Of a stretch of 30,087 bases of DNA, positions 1 to 10,210 are shown piece after piece; position 1 is the first letter of the stretch; every line of letters begins with the position of its first letter. The position numbers and the translations under genes were made by a program. The notes below the pieces were generated by a model. That model had not been told where the DNA came from. It made no database searches and saw only the letters and a list, made by a program, of their open reading frames with translations. The stretch comes from Lingula anatina (Eukaryota; Brachiopoda; Lingulata; Lingulida; Lingulidae), in contig NW_019775516.1 in the NCBI RefSeq assembly GCF_001039355.2, forward strand, positions 30,666 to 60,752, read 5' to 3'.

Positions 1-1531
1 ACTTATCGCAGATGAAGGCTACCTGCACGTGCGCCATAGACACTGATCGGCTGTCGTCTCGGTTTCAGTGCACGGAAAGGAGCAACGGTAACACTAAGCT
101 TCCATAGTAAAGGTTATCTGGCCGTGGCAGACGCTAATCGTCGGCCGTCTCTCCCTCCGTCCACTCCCGTTCTGAGCGCCAGGATCGTTTTTGAAAAACG
201 ACACTAGTTTCTGGTTGCCAGAATCGCTTTAGAAAAACGACACTACTGATAACGATGCTGTTTTGCGGCCCTAGACAACAGTACCGCTCTATCTATGGGC
301 CATACACAGTGATCGGGTGAAAGTATGTGTATACCTTTGGTCGCAATTACCGACACTCACACATCATACATTATGGTAACTCTAAATAGATCGTCGGGAG
401 AAAATAACAGAAGGCCTAGCGACGAACAGACAACTTCCGGTCAAAATGACAGAATTCCATGAAATCCGAACTTTAGGAAGTTCTGAGCACCTCCATTTCA
501 TGAATTTCGGCCAGAACGATCTTTTCCCAAATTTAATTATTTTCTACTGTTCGAAATTCATGGCACATTACCGTATATCTATATGGCATCTATGGTGCTT
601 TTAGTGCCTAAAATAGATCTATGGAGTAGCCTGCTTTCTGATTTTGTAACTAACATTCGAAAGGAATGTTCTGATTTTGTAACTAACATCAATAGGAATG
701 TTCTTATTTTAAGAAATTATGACTTAAAAATAAAAGTGCCTTTAATATTCACAATTTCCTCCAACTGAAAATACTGAGTAATTACCTTACTGAAAAAAAA
801 TCTCATTTCCCATTAGTTTCACCAAACAAGTATCGTGATCTTGCATTCTTTTTGCATGTTTACGTAATTTAAAGCCATTCATATAAGAATTAATTATCCT
901 TCTTTATTTGCCATTAACGTTTTTTTATAGCTCTTTTACCAGTGACTATTTCTAAGGGGGTGAGGGGGACTGGCATTAAAAGAAGTTGAATGCATGATTC
1001 CTTTAATGCCAATTCGAATACTATAGGTCAGTTTTACAAAAATTTTCTAATTAAAAGATGGCATAAACTTTTGAACCCTACATCATAGTAGGTGTCTACT
1101 TATATGGAACATTGTGTCCATTTCATTTTAAAAAGAAAGAAATAGCTAATTTTTGACTTTATTTTAGTGGACTATTTGGATTCATCCTTTATTAAAGTAA
1201 ACCAAAATTATTTTCTTTAAAAATAAAGATCAATTTTTTTGAAGTTTTTTTATGTTTTTATGTTCTTTTGTAAAACTGCCCCCCAACAAATTTTACCAAA
1301 AAAGTCAAAATTTTATTTTTTGGCTAAAATCTTCAGTTATTAAAACCCCAATGGCTAAGTTATTTTTCAGCACATAATCTAAAGACTGTTTACCTTGATT
1401 CATTGGTCTGAAATTTTACAGAATTTAGTACAGAAGCAAGTCTGAGCTGAGACTGTCATGGGGGCATTCATCGTTCACCCATATTTTTGTTTAACAGGAA
1501 CCTGACCACCATTACATCCCATAATACTAAC
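1..1531. other. Noncoding, probably HACL1 intron 11
   Basis: No exon is recognisable on either strand. The first 300 bases are less AT-rich and contain an imperfect direct repeat (181-206 and 221-245, both ending AAAAACGACACTA). From 600 on the sequence is AT-rich with copies of an interspersed repeat. As exon 11 ends with a good donor, this is best read as intron sequence. Confidence 0.6.
612..785 (+). repeat. Interspersed repeat, copy 1
   Basis: Shares with 5523-5670 the ordered blocks GGAGTAG-CTGCTTT, AATAGGAATGTTCT, TTTAATATTCACAATT and GA-TAATTACC, in the same orientation and with many substitutions. It also holds an internal direct repeat of TCTGATTTTGTAACTAACAT at 637 and 670. Confidence 0.6.
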
Positions 1532-1615
1532 CTGCCTGACCACACAGTCCACATCACCATGCAAGGCCGTAACTGGACGTATGTTATTTCCAAGCTCCTC
1601 TGGACATAGGTCAAC
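1532..1615 (-). CDS. HACL1: HACL1 exon 11 (last one in the window)
   Basis: 28 codons, [20 protein letters not shown] then DVDCVVRQ, phase 0 at both ends. Acceptor GTTTCAG, donor GTTAGT. No later exon could be found between here and position 1. Confidence 0.93.
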
Positions 1616-3946
1616 CTGAAACGGAACAGAAGCTTAAACTATGGGATATAACACATTTATGCCCCGAGTCGATGGTATTATAAATCTACATGTTTTTAAA
1701 ATGCACTTAACCTGCAATTCGGAATGTTTAAATTCTACTTTTTATGGTTAGTAACAAAATATTGGTTAGATGAATAAAATTATCAGATTGAATTTAGTGA
1801 TTGAGTAATATGTATTAGTATTACAGCACCAATACTCTTCAAACCTGCACTTACGTGCATTTCAAATGTTTATATCCTATTTTTTAAAGTTACTTACAAG
1901 ATATTGTAAAGAAGAATCAAAACTCTGTTTGAATCGAAAAACAGTAAAAATATTGGTCGTCCACCCTGCACTAACCTGAATGACTTTCACGTCTGCCCTG
2001 AATCTGGGAGGCTTTCCAAAATGGAGGATCCAGTTAAGTCTGGCACCCAACAACAATATAACGTCTGCTTGTAAGAGAGCCCTGGATTGCACAAATCAAT
2101 TAAATTGTAAATGTCAAGCATATCTAATGACACAGATATGTTTAAATCTGACATTTTTCATGAAGAATCAATCACCCAAAGTTTCTTTTGTTTTAAAATT
2201 GCATGCGATCATGGAAGTTTATCTTCATATAATTCCCTGGTGTGATGAAGCAGTTTTCCAAAGCACATGCCTTTATTCATTTTACTTCAGTGTAGCAATT
2301 CCATGAACATGTAACCACTGTAGTAAACATTGTTTGGTCTCTATTTTAAGCAACCACATTTCTTTTTTTTTTTTAATTTCTCCAAGAGTGTGACAAATAC
2401 AATATGCATGTGCTAGTATGAATGTGACACAGCCAGCAAACGTCCTGGATATGGCAGCTTTAGTGTGTTAGTTGTAACAAATCTAGTGCAGCAAGGTGCT
2501 GTGTGGGCAAGTAGTGGAGAAGACAAAATACTGTATAAGAAGCAAATTCATCACTTGGATTCAATCAGAAAAGTTTTGATATTTGAACTTACATGCACAT
2601 GTAAAATCCATTTCAGAGAGTATCAATCTTAACCTAAATTATTTTTATTTTTTTCTGTACATCTGTTATCTGTATATCTGTCTAACAAAAGCTAGAGGGT
2701 GATGAATCCAACCATGTATTACTGTGGGTTTACTGACCTTGACCTTGCAGCGCTGACACAAAGTTCATGTTCGTCTGCTACCACACCTTTTCCCATGGGT
2801 GTCGGTAAAAATGGCAGTCCACATGTCTCCAAGAACATACGAATAGAGCCCTCTGCTCCACTGTATCCTGCACCTAAAATAAATCAAATAACATGTTTCA
2901 GGTATTTTTCCTATCTATTTATAAACTTATGCCCATATTTATACATGCAAAATACATGTACTAGTTCACATCCCAAATGCAAAAAAATCTATAAGAAAAA
3001 TGCACTTGAACAGATATCAACATAACAGTAAAAGGCAGTATATATGGTAAAACACTGCAGACAAGCTTAGTGCTACAAGTGTAAAAAAAATAAATAAAAT
3101 GTATTTATGTAGTGTATTGATTAATACAGTTAACATATTAGCATATTAGATACTTATGACAAAGGCAGACAGCAGAAAATTTAGGTTTATAGGTTTGTAA
3201 ACACTAATGCAATGTGTCATGCTCCATTAAGCAGTGATCAACACACTAAGGGCCCGTTCCCAATGAAACTATCCTCCTGGCATTGAGTAGAATACAGAAA
3301 CGCTGGTTATTATACAAGTAACCTGTAAACAAGTAGGCATGTTAATCTGTAAATCTGATTACATTCAGCGAGAGTCCCTGCAGAGCTGGATTTATCCACG
3401 TAGAACAATAATTTCATTGGGAATGGACCCTTAAACTGTGGTCACCTTTTCCTACAATGACCAGTGGTCTCTTAGCTCTCATCAGCTCCTGTATGGCCGT
3501 CTTCACACTGCTGGGGTCAGCCAGGGTTTTGGGTGGTGGTGGGCAGGGGGTCACCTGCCTGAAATGTCCAAAATAACATGTCTTTAACACCTGAATTGAT
3601 GAAGGTAATAAACCAGGAGATGGGGTATTTTAACTATGAAATTAATCTAGGTATTTGCAATGCATTTTAGCTTTTTTGGGTATTATAACTACTTGTATGA
3701 TCTTCTTAGAACTTCTTAGGTCAGTTATAGACTAAGAGGGAAATAAGAACGATACAGGTGATTTGTCTAAGATAAAGGGTCCCCTTTATGCTTTTACAGT
3801 GCAAGAGTTCATTCTTGTTTTTTTGGTAAATCGACACTTTTGGTAGCAAGCATGCATGAACCAAAACAGATGACTCACACACATGTAATAACACACACAT
3901 GTATTATTCTCTCCCTCTTTTTTTCTCTAACACAAACATACACACA

Positions 3947-3987
<41 letters not shown>

Positions 3988-6758
3988 ACCAGACTGCGCT
4001 CTCTGCCACAGTTCCTCTGATCTGATTCCCAGCCAAGTCAATGTAGCAAGCACCTGGTCTGCCATAAGTACTGTACCGCACTGCCTTGAAAATTAAAAAT
4101 AGGGAGGTCAAAAATAATATTACAACTCTAAGGTACTGGTATACATTTTTAAAGGTACATTCTTTTTTCCTGAAGTTCAAATCACATCCCAAAACAGTTT
4201 AGGGTACTGAAGAATCACAGCCTGAGTTTCAGGGTACTGAAAAATCACAGTCTGAGTTTCAGGGTACTGAAAAATCACAGTCTGAGTTTCGGAGTACTGA
4301 AAAATCACAGTCCGAATTTCAGGAACTGACAAATCACGTCACAAAGTATAAGGTTACTAACCCTGACAGCATGCATATTCCATCAGTTCTTCAATGTGTG
4401 TACGCAACATAAGCTGGTTAAAAGGTAGCTACATGTATCTGTATACTTTGAATCTCAGGATGGTTGACTTTAATGTGTAACTGAACTTACCTTTTCAATA
4501 TAGAAAGGGATTCTCTCAATGCTGCTTGGTCGAGCAGAGAACTTGCTGAAGATACGTGTGCTTTCCACCTGTGAAATAGATTTCAGAAAAAAAAATGAAA
4601 GTAACATTTAAAAGCTTCAATGAAAGAAATGCACCCCTAAATAATGAAATAAATGCACCCCTAAATAAACTCAGAAGTAAATTAAAGCTAAAACAAACTA
4701 TACAAATTTAGCAATATTCAATCAAAAGTAAACACTATTTGCAAAGTTGCACATGTAAATTCAGCCTCATTTTATGTTTAAGTCATTATCATAATTTAAG
4801 TACTTGGGAAAACTTTGATAATATTGTTCATGTTGCTTTTTGAGGAAGCATTCCAGACAATTAAGCTGATTACATTGACTGTGCCTTAGCAGGAATCCCA
4901 GCTGAGATAAAATCTCTCCTGCTAATACAATAACTTCTAATCTGAACACGGCCCAAAAAAGAAAGAAAGTTAGAGATACAGAATGTTTACAAACATGTAT
5001 GTCTTTACCTGAGGGAACTCCTGAAAGCCACCCTGACCCTCCTGGTCAGCATCAGTAGACCCACCTATTACTATCAGTGGCCTGTAAAACACATGATATA
5101 TATATATATATAAATATAAAATATATACTATATATAATATTTCATTGATTGCTTGATTATTAATAAACACCAGCAATAAAGTTGGTAAAAACAGTGAAAT
5201 ATCAAACATTTATTACAAATCATTCAGTTGTGACATCATCACTACCAGATCCTCAGTCAGAAAAATCAATCATGATTACACTTATAGCAGATGATGTGAA
5301 ACACTTATTTTCTCAACCTTATCAGTTAGCAAACTAATCAGTTTGCAAGCAACTGTTTGAACATTGTTGCAAGGAACATTGCCATTGCTGTAAATCTGCT
5401 ACAAGTTTTAAGACTAATATATTTGGGAAGTTTGCAATAAAGTCTTCAGACCTCATTTACATGGCAAAAATTCCTGAAAACTTGCAGCAAGTTTATTGCA
5501 AATGGACGTAGTACATTTGCTGCAAAGAATGGAACTATGAAGTAGGCTGCTTTTCAGTTTTGTTACTTCCACTCAATAGGAATGTTCTGAGTTTTATAAA
5601 TTTATGTCTTTAAAATCTATACCGGTAATATTCACAATTGTCCCCATTGAAAAGATTGAGTCATTACTAGTATTGTATTGATAACTCACCAGCCATTTTC
5701 ATTGGCATTGGACATCCCTGCCAGAGCATGTACCAGTCCTGGCCCCGAGACGACAAGGCACACAGCAGGCCTGGAAAAGTGATAACAAAATGTTGTTATT
5801 TACTTAAGTTTTAGTCATAGACCCCATTCCTATACCTAGATTGATCTAGCAAGATCGACCCATCTCTCAGGGGTTTCTTGCTGAATTACATTAAGCTTAA
5901 GCGGCTTAGATTTCGGGCATGCATACTAAAGCTGCGAAAGGATAGTTAATTACCTGCTAACAGCTTCAGTAGGCATGCCAGACATTAGATCCGCTTAAGC
6001 TGAGTGCAATTTAGCGAGAAACCCCTATTCAGGTGGAGGCCAGTTGTCCAAATAGTGTTAGTAAGTAAAATCCTCAGAATCATGAACAATCTTTTTGATT
6101 GAGTTTTATAAAAAAGAAAAAAAAAAAAATGACATGATGAAATACCATATCTAAGCCATTCTCTCCTATCTTTATATCCCACTAGACTGATATTCAGAGT
6201 TGCTTGTAGTAAATGTACAATATAAAATGAATGATGCTCCAAATGACTTAAATACTCACTTTCCTGTTAAATACCCTATACAACCAGCAGCGTAAGATGC
6301 CTGAAAAATGACGCATTGTCCATGGATATAAAATGAAAGTTTTGCCATTCAATAACTGAGTGCGTTTATAAATATCAATATTTCAAACACACACAGACAC
6401 ACACACAAGAAAAAAAAAACAGTTACTGCTAAAGACCTAAGCGGTAAATAAAATATCTTACTTTAAAGTCAAGAGCCAGGAACATGCCAAACACACTATT
6501 CTTAGCATATTTTTAACCACCAAAACAATTTTCACAGTGTTACTTTAATAATTATTTATGACATTTGAAAACACTTTCCCTTACACCCCCACATGTTAAA
6601 CAATATATTTCATTGGGAGAATACCTACTGCCTGTTCATTCCTCATCCCTACAAACTTGATTCCTTCTGCCTGGCATGCTATAGCCACCTCTGTTACTGG
6701 TATGCCCACAATACCAAATATGTACTCCACTCCCTAGAAGAGATAAACCAGAGTTGAA

Positions 6759-6797
<39 letters not shown>

Positions 6798-7385
6798 CCA
6801 TACTGTGTTATAGTTAGCAATAGGTTATGCAAGCTCATTATAAGTATTTCACGCTCTATTAATGCAAGGCATATCAAAATAATGAAGTAGTTAAAAAGAT
6901 CTATAAAAATAACCAATGTCAGTTTTAATGTGCATTCAAAATACATGTACCAGTACATGATACATTGTACCAGTGTAAATAAAAGTTTTTCTGTCCTGAT
7001 GTTTTTTAGTTTTTTTCTTTTTTCAGTTTTTATTTTCATAAAACCTATAGACTACATAAGGACAAACATGTTATTGCAGTGAAATCCTGAAAAACGGATG
7101 TTAAATTTGGAAGTCGAAAAAATTCACTGTTATCCAATGCGTTTGTGACAGGTCAGTAACTAGGTACAAACTAAAAGCAAACTCTTGTGAGCTCGAATAT
7201 AATTGCAATTTACATATTGCGCTCAGTTGCGTTAAATAACCAACTCAAATTCAATGTAAGATATGGACCTTAGCTCAACATTGAAATCAAATGCTCCCGT
7301 TTACTATTAAATGAGAATAACTGACCTGAGCCTTTAACGATTGAGCTACGATGCTTGCCCCGTCTACCATCGCCTCGTCCGCCAT
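1532..7385 (-). CDS. HACL1: 2-hydroxyacyl-CoA lyase 1, 5' part (11 coding exons)
   Basis: HACL1 is a peroxisomal, thiamine-pyrophosphate-dependent lyase that splits 2-hydroxyacyl-CoAs into formyl-CoA and a one-carbon-shorter aldehyde in fatty-acid alpha-oxidation. Eleven minus-strand exons (7326-7385, 6629-6733, 6260-6300, 5690-5770, 5009-5081, 4491-4568, 3990-4084, 3446-3558, 2738-2873, 1976-2081, 1532-1615) total 972 bp and join in one frame to 324 codons, every junction GT/AG. The product matches the family from [13 protein letters not shown] through [35 protein letters not shown] and [11 protein letters not shown] to EELGNN. Glu53 in MRNEQA is the candidate cofactor-activating glutamate by analogy with oxalyl-CoA decarboxylase. 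This covers the PYR domain and most of the central domain. The TPP-binding C-terminal domain and peroxisomal targeting signal are missing, because the gene runs past the window edge or is broken there. Confidence 0.96.
1976..2081 (-). CDS. HACL1: HACL1 exon 10
   Basis: 106 bp encoding [20 protein letters not shown], then [16 protein letters not shown]. Acceptor GCAATCCAG, donor [17 protein letters not shown] is diagnostic of the HACL1 / oxalyl-CoA decarboxylase family. Confidence 0.95.
2738..2873 (-). CDS. HACL1: HACL1 exon 9
   Basis: 136 bp encoding [20 protein letters not shown], then [20 protein letters not shown] and AARS. Two overlapping donors exist. The distal GTCAGT was chosen because only it gives the family's AARSRAL sequence across the junction; the GTCAAG six bases earlier would drop two residues. 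Confidence 0.94.
3247..3433. mobile_element. 187-bp MITE-like element with terminal inverted repeats
   Basis: The left end TAAGGGCCCGTTCCCAATGA matches the reverse complement of the right end (TAAGGGTCCATTCCCAATGA) at 18 of 20 positions. The interior is noncoding. The TAA/TTA at the ends could be part of the TIR or a 3-bp target site, so a PIF/Harbinger assignment is only possible. It sits in HACL1 intron 8, 12 bp from the exon 8 donor. Confidence 0.75.
3446..3558 (-). CDS. HACL1: HACL1 exon 8
   Basis: Encodes a proline-rich stretch ([18 protein letters not shown]), then [20 protein letters not shown], 113 bp. This enters the central domain. Acceptor CATTTCAG; the donor GTGACC is slightly weak. 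Confidence 0.93.
3953..3983. repeat. (CA)n microsatellite
   Basis: About 15 CA units, read as (UG)n in the HACL1 transcript, starting seven bases into the intron after exon 7. Confidence 0.97.
3990..4084 (-). CDS. HACL1: HACL1 exon 7
   Basis: Encodes [20 protein letters not shown] and [12 protein letters not shown] (95 bp), with acceptor TTTTCAAG. The donor GTAAGG is followed at once by a (TG)n tract in the transcribed intron. Confidence 0.94.
4201..4340. repeat. 30-bp minisatellite, four full units and a partial one
   Basis: Units begin AGGGTACTGAAAAATCACAG and end CTGAGTTTC, at 4201, 4231, 4261 and 4291, with a degraded fifth from 4321. Units two and three are identical. Located in the intron between HACL1 exons 6 and 7. 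Confidence 0.95.
4491..4568 (-). CDS. HACL1: HACL1 exon 6
   Basis: 26 codons, [20 protein letters not shown] then PFYIEK, phase 0 at both ends. Acceptor TTTCACAG, donor GTAAGT. Confidence 0.95.
5009..5081 (-). CDS. HACL1: HACL1 exon 5
   Basis: Encodes [15 protein letters not shown] and QGGFQEFPQ (73 bp), with acceptor GTTTTACAG and donor GTAAAG. It enters in phase 2 and leaves in phase 0. Confidence 0.95.
5523..5670 (+). repeat. Interspersed repeat, copy 2
   Basis: Diverged copy of 612-785, in the intron between HACL1 exons 4 and 5. No coding capacity or terminal repeats seen. Confidence 0.55.
5690..5770 (-). CDS. HACL1: HACL1 exon 4
   Basis: Encodes [18 protein letters not shown] and SNANENGW (81 bp), with acceptor TTTTCCAG and donor GTGAGT. 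VSGPGL-HAL is a signature of the PYR domain in this family. Confidence 0.95.
5869..6028. mobile_element. Foldback (long inverted repeat) element
   Basis: The left arm, 5869 to about 5935, runs from AGGGGTTTCTTGCTGAATTA to CATGCATACTAAAGCTG. The reverse complement of the right arm (about 5961-6028) follows it at roughly 80% identity, including GCTTAAGCGG. There is a 25-bp loop. It lies in the intron between HACL1 exons 3 and 4 and is noncoding. Confidence 0.75.
6260..6300 (-). CDS. HACL1: HACL1 exon 3
   Basis: A 41-bp microexon between acceptor TTTTTCAG and donor GTGAGT. It encodes [14 protein letters not shown], matching the family's A-YAA--IGYLT block, and ends in phase 2. Confidence 0.94.
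6629..6733 (-). CDS. HACL1: HACL1 exon 2
   Basis: Codons 21-55, phase 0 at both ends, between acceptor CTTCTAG and donor GTAGGT. It encodes [16 protein letters not shown] and ends in GMRNEQA, with the candidate catalytic Glu53. Confidence 0.95.
6757..6796. repeat. (AAAT)n microsatellite
   Basis: Ten tandem AATA units close to the acceptor of HACL1 exon 2. Confidence 0.95.
7326..7385 (-). CDS. HACL1: HACL1 exon 1 (start codon)
   Basis: Codons 1-20. The ATG at 7385-7383 is followed by [19 protein letters not shown], and the donor GTCAGT follows a phase-0 CAG. The start is chosen because it lies upstream of the conserved A-SLKAQ-GVEYIFG block in an exon with no further in-frame acceptor needed. 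The N-terminus is shorter than that of the human protein. Confidence 0.93.
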
Positions 7386-7394
7386 TTTGTCTGG

Positions 7395-7402
7395 TCACAT
7401 GA
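7395..7402. promoter_or_regulatory. TCACATGA octamer upstream of the HACL1 start
   Basis: On the coding strand it reads TCATGTGA, the core bound by MiT/TFE bHLH factors, 10 bases before the ATG. One short match is weak evidence. No TATA box was found, and the surrounding GC-richer stretch (7325-7520) may be the promoter and 5' UTR. Confidence 0.25.
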
Positions 7403-7797
7403 TCAGGCAGTCTCCTCTCCCTGGAGGTCGGATTCTGCTTCGTTGTGTGTCTGCTGCATTTTAGTGCTTATTTTGGCTGACTGGCGGCAGCACCTTACGG
7501 GTCATGTCACTTGCAGGCTATCCGATAATGTACAGTGTACCCTGACCTAAACAATGCGATACAATTTGTAATCTCGTAAAAATTGCTATTTTTATACCAT
7601 TGGTCATAGCATGGAGTACATCTAAATGCGATTTGTTTATTATTATGATCTTAAATAATAATTTATATAAAACAAACGATATAATACGTTTTAACGTTAG
7701 CCTATTTATTAGCTTAATTGATTTTTCCCGTATTTGGAGATTAAAAACAAAAATTGTCTGGTTTCATATCGAGACACTACGTTTCGTTCGTGTGCTG

Positions 7798-7844
7798 ATT
7801 TTTATGTACAGACACAGATGTGTCTGTACATATAGCCATCACCT
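7798..7844. repeat. 47-bp palindrome module, copy 1
   Basis: Contains perfect 14-bp arms TATGTACAGACACA and TGTGTCTGTACATA around GA (7803-7832), then TAGCCATCACCT. The same 47 bases recur exactly at 14531-14577 while flanks differ. Confidence 0.9.
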
Positions 7845-8760
7845 CATATTTCTTCAGTTGGGATGACATGTCATTTAATAATGCATCCTGTGTTTCAGGA
7901 TTTTCTTCTTACCACCATCTTAACGTTATCAGCTTTTAGCCAGTATATGATCTTGTTATTTCTTTAAGGAAATAATTATAGAAATACTCAATTTTATTAA
8001 TTTTTTTTCCATTTTGGCCATTTTGAGTTTGGCTGAGTTTGAGAAACTAATAATTTAAAAACACCTGTCTAACTTTGGTCTAAAGGTTGGTTTTTTAAAC
8101 CAACATTTTAGTCTACAGTATACTTTTATCCAAGATTGATCAGTGGTAGGCCAGTTTTATGAATTATAAATTACATCAGTTTTATTACAAGAAAAGCATT
8201 GCACATGCTTCATACCAGTTCTAACTTTATATAAGTGCATTTCCATGCTTTACCTTGAACAGGAAGCATGTGATATAACAAGAATACTGAACTGATTAAA
8301 ACAAGTAGGTATAAAGATAATATGTACATGTATCTTGAAGGAAGGGCTTTAGGTGAACATACAATGCCACCATACATACATAAAACAAATAAAACCACCA
8401 CAAAGAAACAAAATCTTATAAAGACTTGGAGAAAAGTTTGGTCTATGGTATCATATGTGAATATAGAATGTAAATGTCTTAATGAGACATACATATGATA
8501 TGAGCCTACAATATTTGACACTAAGATGGAACATAACACAATATGCAACAATGGATAGCTTGAAAGAAACAATGATTTATTAAAGTAGTACCCATATTCA
8601 ACACCCATGGCACACATACCAGAGAACATATGTTCATTATGGATAAAGAAAATTTTGGGAAGAGGGTCAGAGGTAAACTGGTCATGAAAAGTAGTATATG
8701 GAGCAAAAATGTTGATGATAAAGATGTCAAAGAAATATCTTTTAGTACTTGAGAAAAAGT
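7845..8760. other. Noncoding AT-rich spacer
   Basis: Lies between the HACL1 5' end and the CARD cluster. Minus-strand reading frames (for example 8210-8629) are open but composed of Leu/Phe/Tyr/Val as expected from T-rich DNA, with no recognisable domain. It may include 3' UTR of the CARD gene. Confidence 0.5.
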
Positions 8761-8768
8761 GGCCACAG

Positions 8769-9046
8769 GATTACATATCGCAAGTGCTAGTGCTAGTAAA
8801 ATAATACTGAGTAAATAAAAAAAAACAAACCTTTAGTGTTATGGTATCTGGAATTTGTCCATGGGTATGTGTTGATGTTCTGCGAGTACTTACCAACAAA
8901 GTAATGGTAATGTATAATATGAAGGGTTCTGCTGGTGGCTTTATTACAAAGAGAACATAAATATGAGCTAAGTTGTACCCTAGCTACCAAATGAAGGAGA
9001 TAAACTAAATGCTCTGAGTTGGAGCCAGAAACCAGAGGTTCAATCA
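8769..9046 (-). repeat. Repeat module downstream of the CARDs, diverged copy C
   Basis: On the minus strand it runs from the reading LIEPLVSGSNSEHLVYLLHL through ACATACCCATGGACAAATTC to TGCGATATGTAATCC. Related modules lie 3' of CARDs A and B. All three share the same partly open frame, but microsatellite insertions break the conservation, so a noncoding repeat or old UTR is more likely than an exon. Confidence 0.6.
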
Positions 9047-9160
9047 TATGGTCATATGCGTACAGGACTATGAATTAAGTGAAAGAGCTGCATCAATACT
9101 CGATCAGCAGGTCTTTCTGTCCCTTCTTCATCAGTTGGAGGAATAATGATGGTTCTGTCA

Positions 9161-9330
9161 CTGAGCAGGGCTGGGTGTGTCTGTCACATCTTGTGAAGGA
9201 ACAGTGTTGGTGACTTCACTTAAGTCCTGTGGTAATGACTGGTATATTACACACTGAGCAGGGCTGGGTGTGTCTGTCACATCTTGTGAAGGAACAGTGG
9301 TGGCTTCACTTGAGTCTTGTTGTAATGATT
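9161..9330 (-). repeat. Two direct repeats encoding a Ser/Thr/Pro-rich peptide
   Basis: Copies at 9161-9240 and 9254-9330 are offset by 93 bp (31 codons) and differ by a 3-bp indel. In the CARD C frame they read SLQQDSSEATTVPSQDVT and SLPQDLSEVTNTVPSQDV, each followed by DTPSPAQ. The frame is open from the TAA after CARD C to a TGA near 9158. Confidence 0.8.
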
Positions 9331-9618
9331 AATATGTACTTTCTATACTGTTGGCTAAATGATCCTGTTTTATTTCTCTTAGTGCACTGACAAAATGTCG
9401 TAAGGGTTCTAACTCTGGGTTTGCTCTAAGGATATATCCAATCAAACACTCACATTGGTCAGGGCGGCTGTGTTTAGCCTTGATTATTACCATTTGGTTG
9501 TGGTTGATGACATTGTTTCGGTACAGGTCTGACAGGAGTTCATTTGCATTCATGTCACGCAGCAGAAGCTTGTAATTTTTTTTGATGGCTTGTCTCCGTA
9601 GAAGTTCCATGTCATTTT
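9329..9618 (-). CDS. CARD domain exon C
   Basis: Homotypic death-fold interaction domain of innate immune and apoptotic adaptors. The exon follows acceptor TTTACTTCAG with two overhang bases, the same phase and offset from the domain start as CARDs A and B. It reads ENDMELLRRQAIKKNYKLLL, then RDMNANELLSDLYRNNVIN, CECLIGYILRANPE and HFVSALREIKQDHLANSIE, covering six CARD helices in about 90 residues. It ends with TY and a TAA at 9331-9329. No strong donor is seen before the stop, so it could end a CARD-only protein. Alternatively the stop is a disabling mutation, since a repetitive Ser/Thr/Pro coding tail continues in frame behind it. Confidence 0.8.
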
Positions 9619-9738
9619 CTGAAGTAAAGCAAAATTGAGAACACCACTGACTCATGATTTCACTGATCCTATGGATTGTCATTCACTGCGCTCTGTGTAA
9701 ATGTGTATTGGTTCCCCTTTTCCCTTTTGTTTTTTATA

Positions 9739-9741
<3 letters not shown>

Positions 9742-9813
<72 letters not shown>
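9742..9813. repeat. (TA)n microsatellite at a duplication boundary
   Basis: About 36 TA units. Directly after it starts the sequence that recurs at 11585, so it marks the left border of tandem unit A. Confidence 0.97.
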
Positions 9814-9815
<2 letters not shown>

Positions 9816-10210
9816 TATTAATAAGATTACTCTCTTGTATATCATAGTTGTCAAATGAAACTTTTCTTTCACTATGTGAGTTTTTATTTTTAATTCGTCA
9901 TTTCCTTAAAAGTATCAAAAATGATCTCTTACCACATACAACAGCAAACTGTCTATCTGAGCTCTGATGTCTTGAATTTAGGTAGCCCAGTTGTGGCTTA
10001 CAACTTTCTTGTGCTTTCTTCACCTGATAATTATACGGTTGAAGAAAATGGGAACATTTTAGTAAGCATTTTCACCTAAAAATATAGGCCACCTTTGTGG
10101 TAAATGTTTTGTTAAGCTCATATTGCTGTTAACATTGCTGGTAAGGTAAATACTACTCCAGCCCAGGTATTGAACTGTTTTGTACTGTGCGGTATTGTTC
10201 ACTTAAAAAA

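Noticed and set aside
8210-8629. 139-codon minus-strand frame with membrane-protein-like composition
   Set aside because: T-rich DNA gives Leu/Phe/Val-rich frames by chance; no domain, splice context or similarity is visible.
9676-9858. Frames on both strands made of Tyr-Ile repeats
   Set aside because: Translation of the (TA)n microsatellite.
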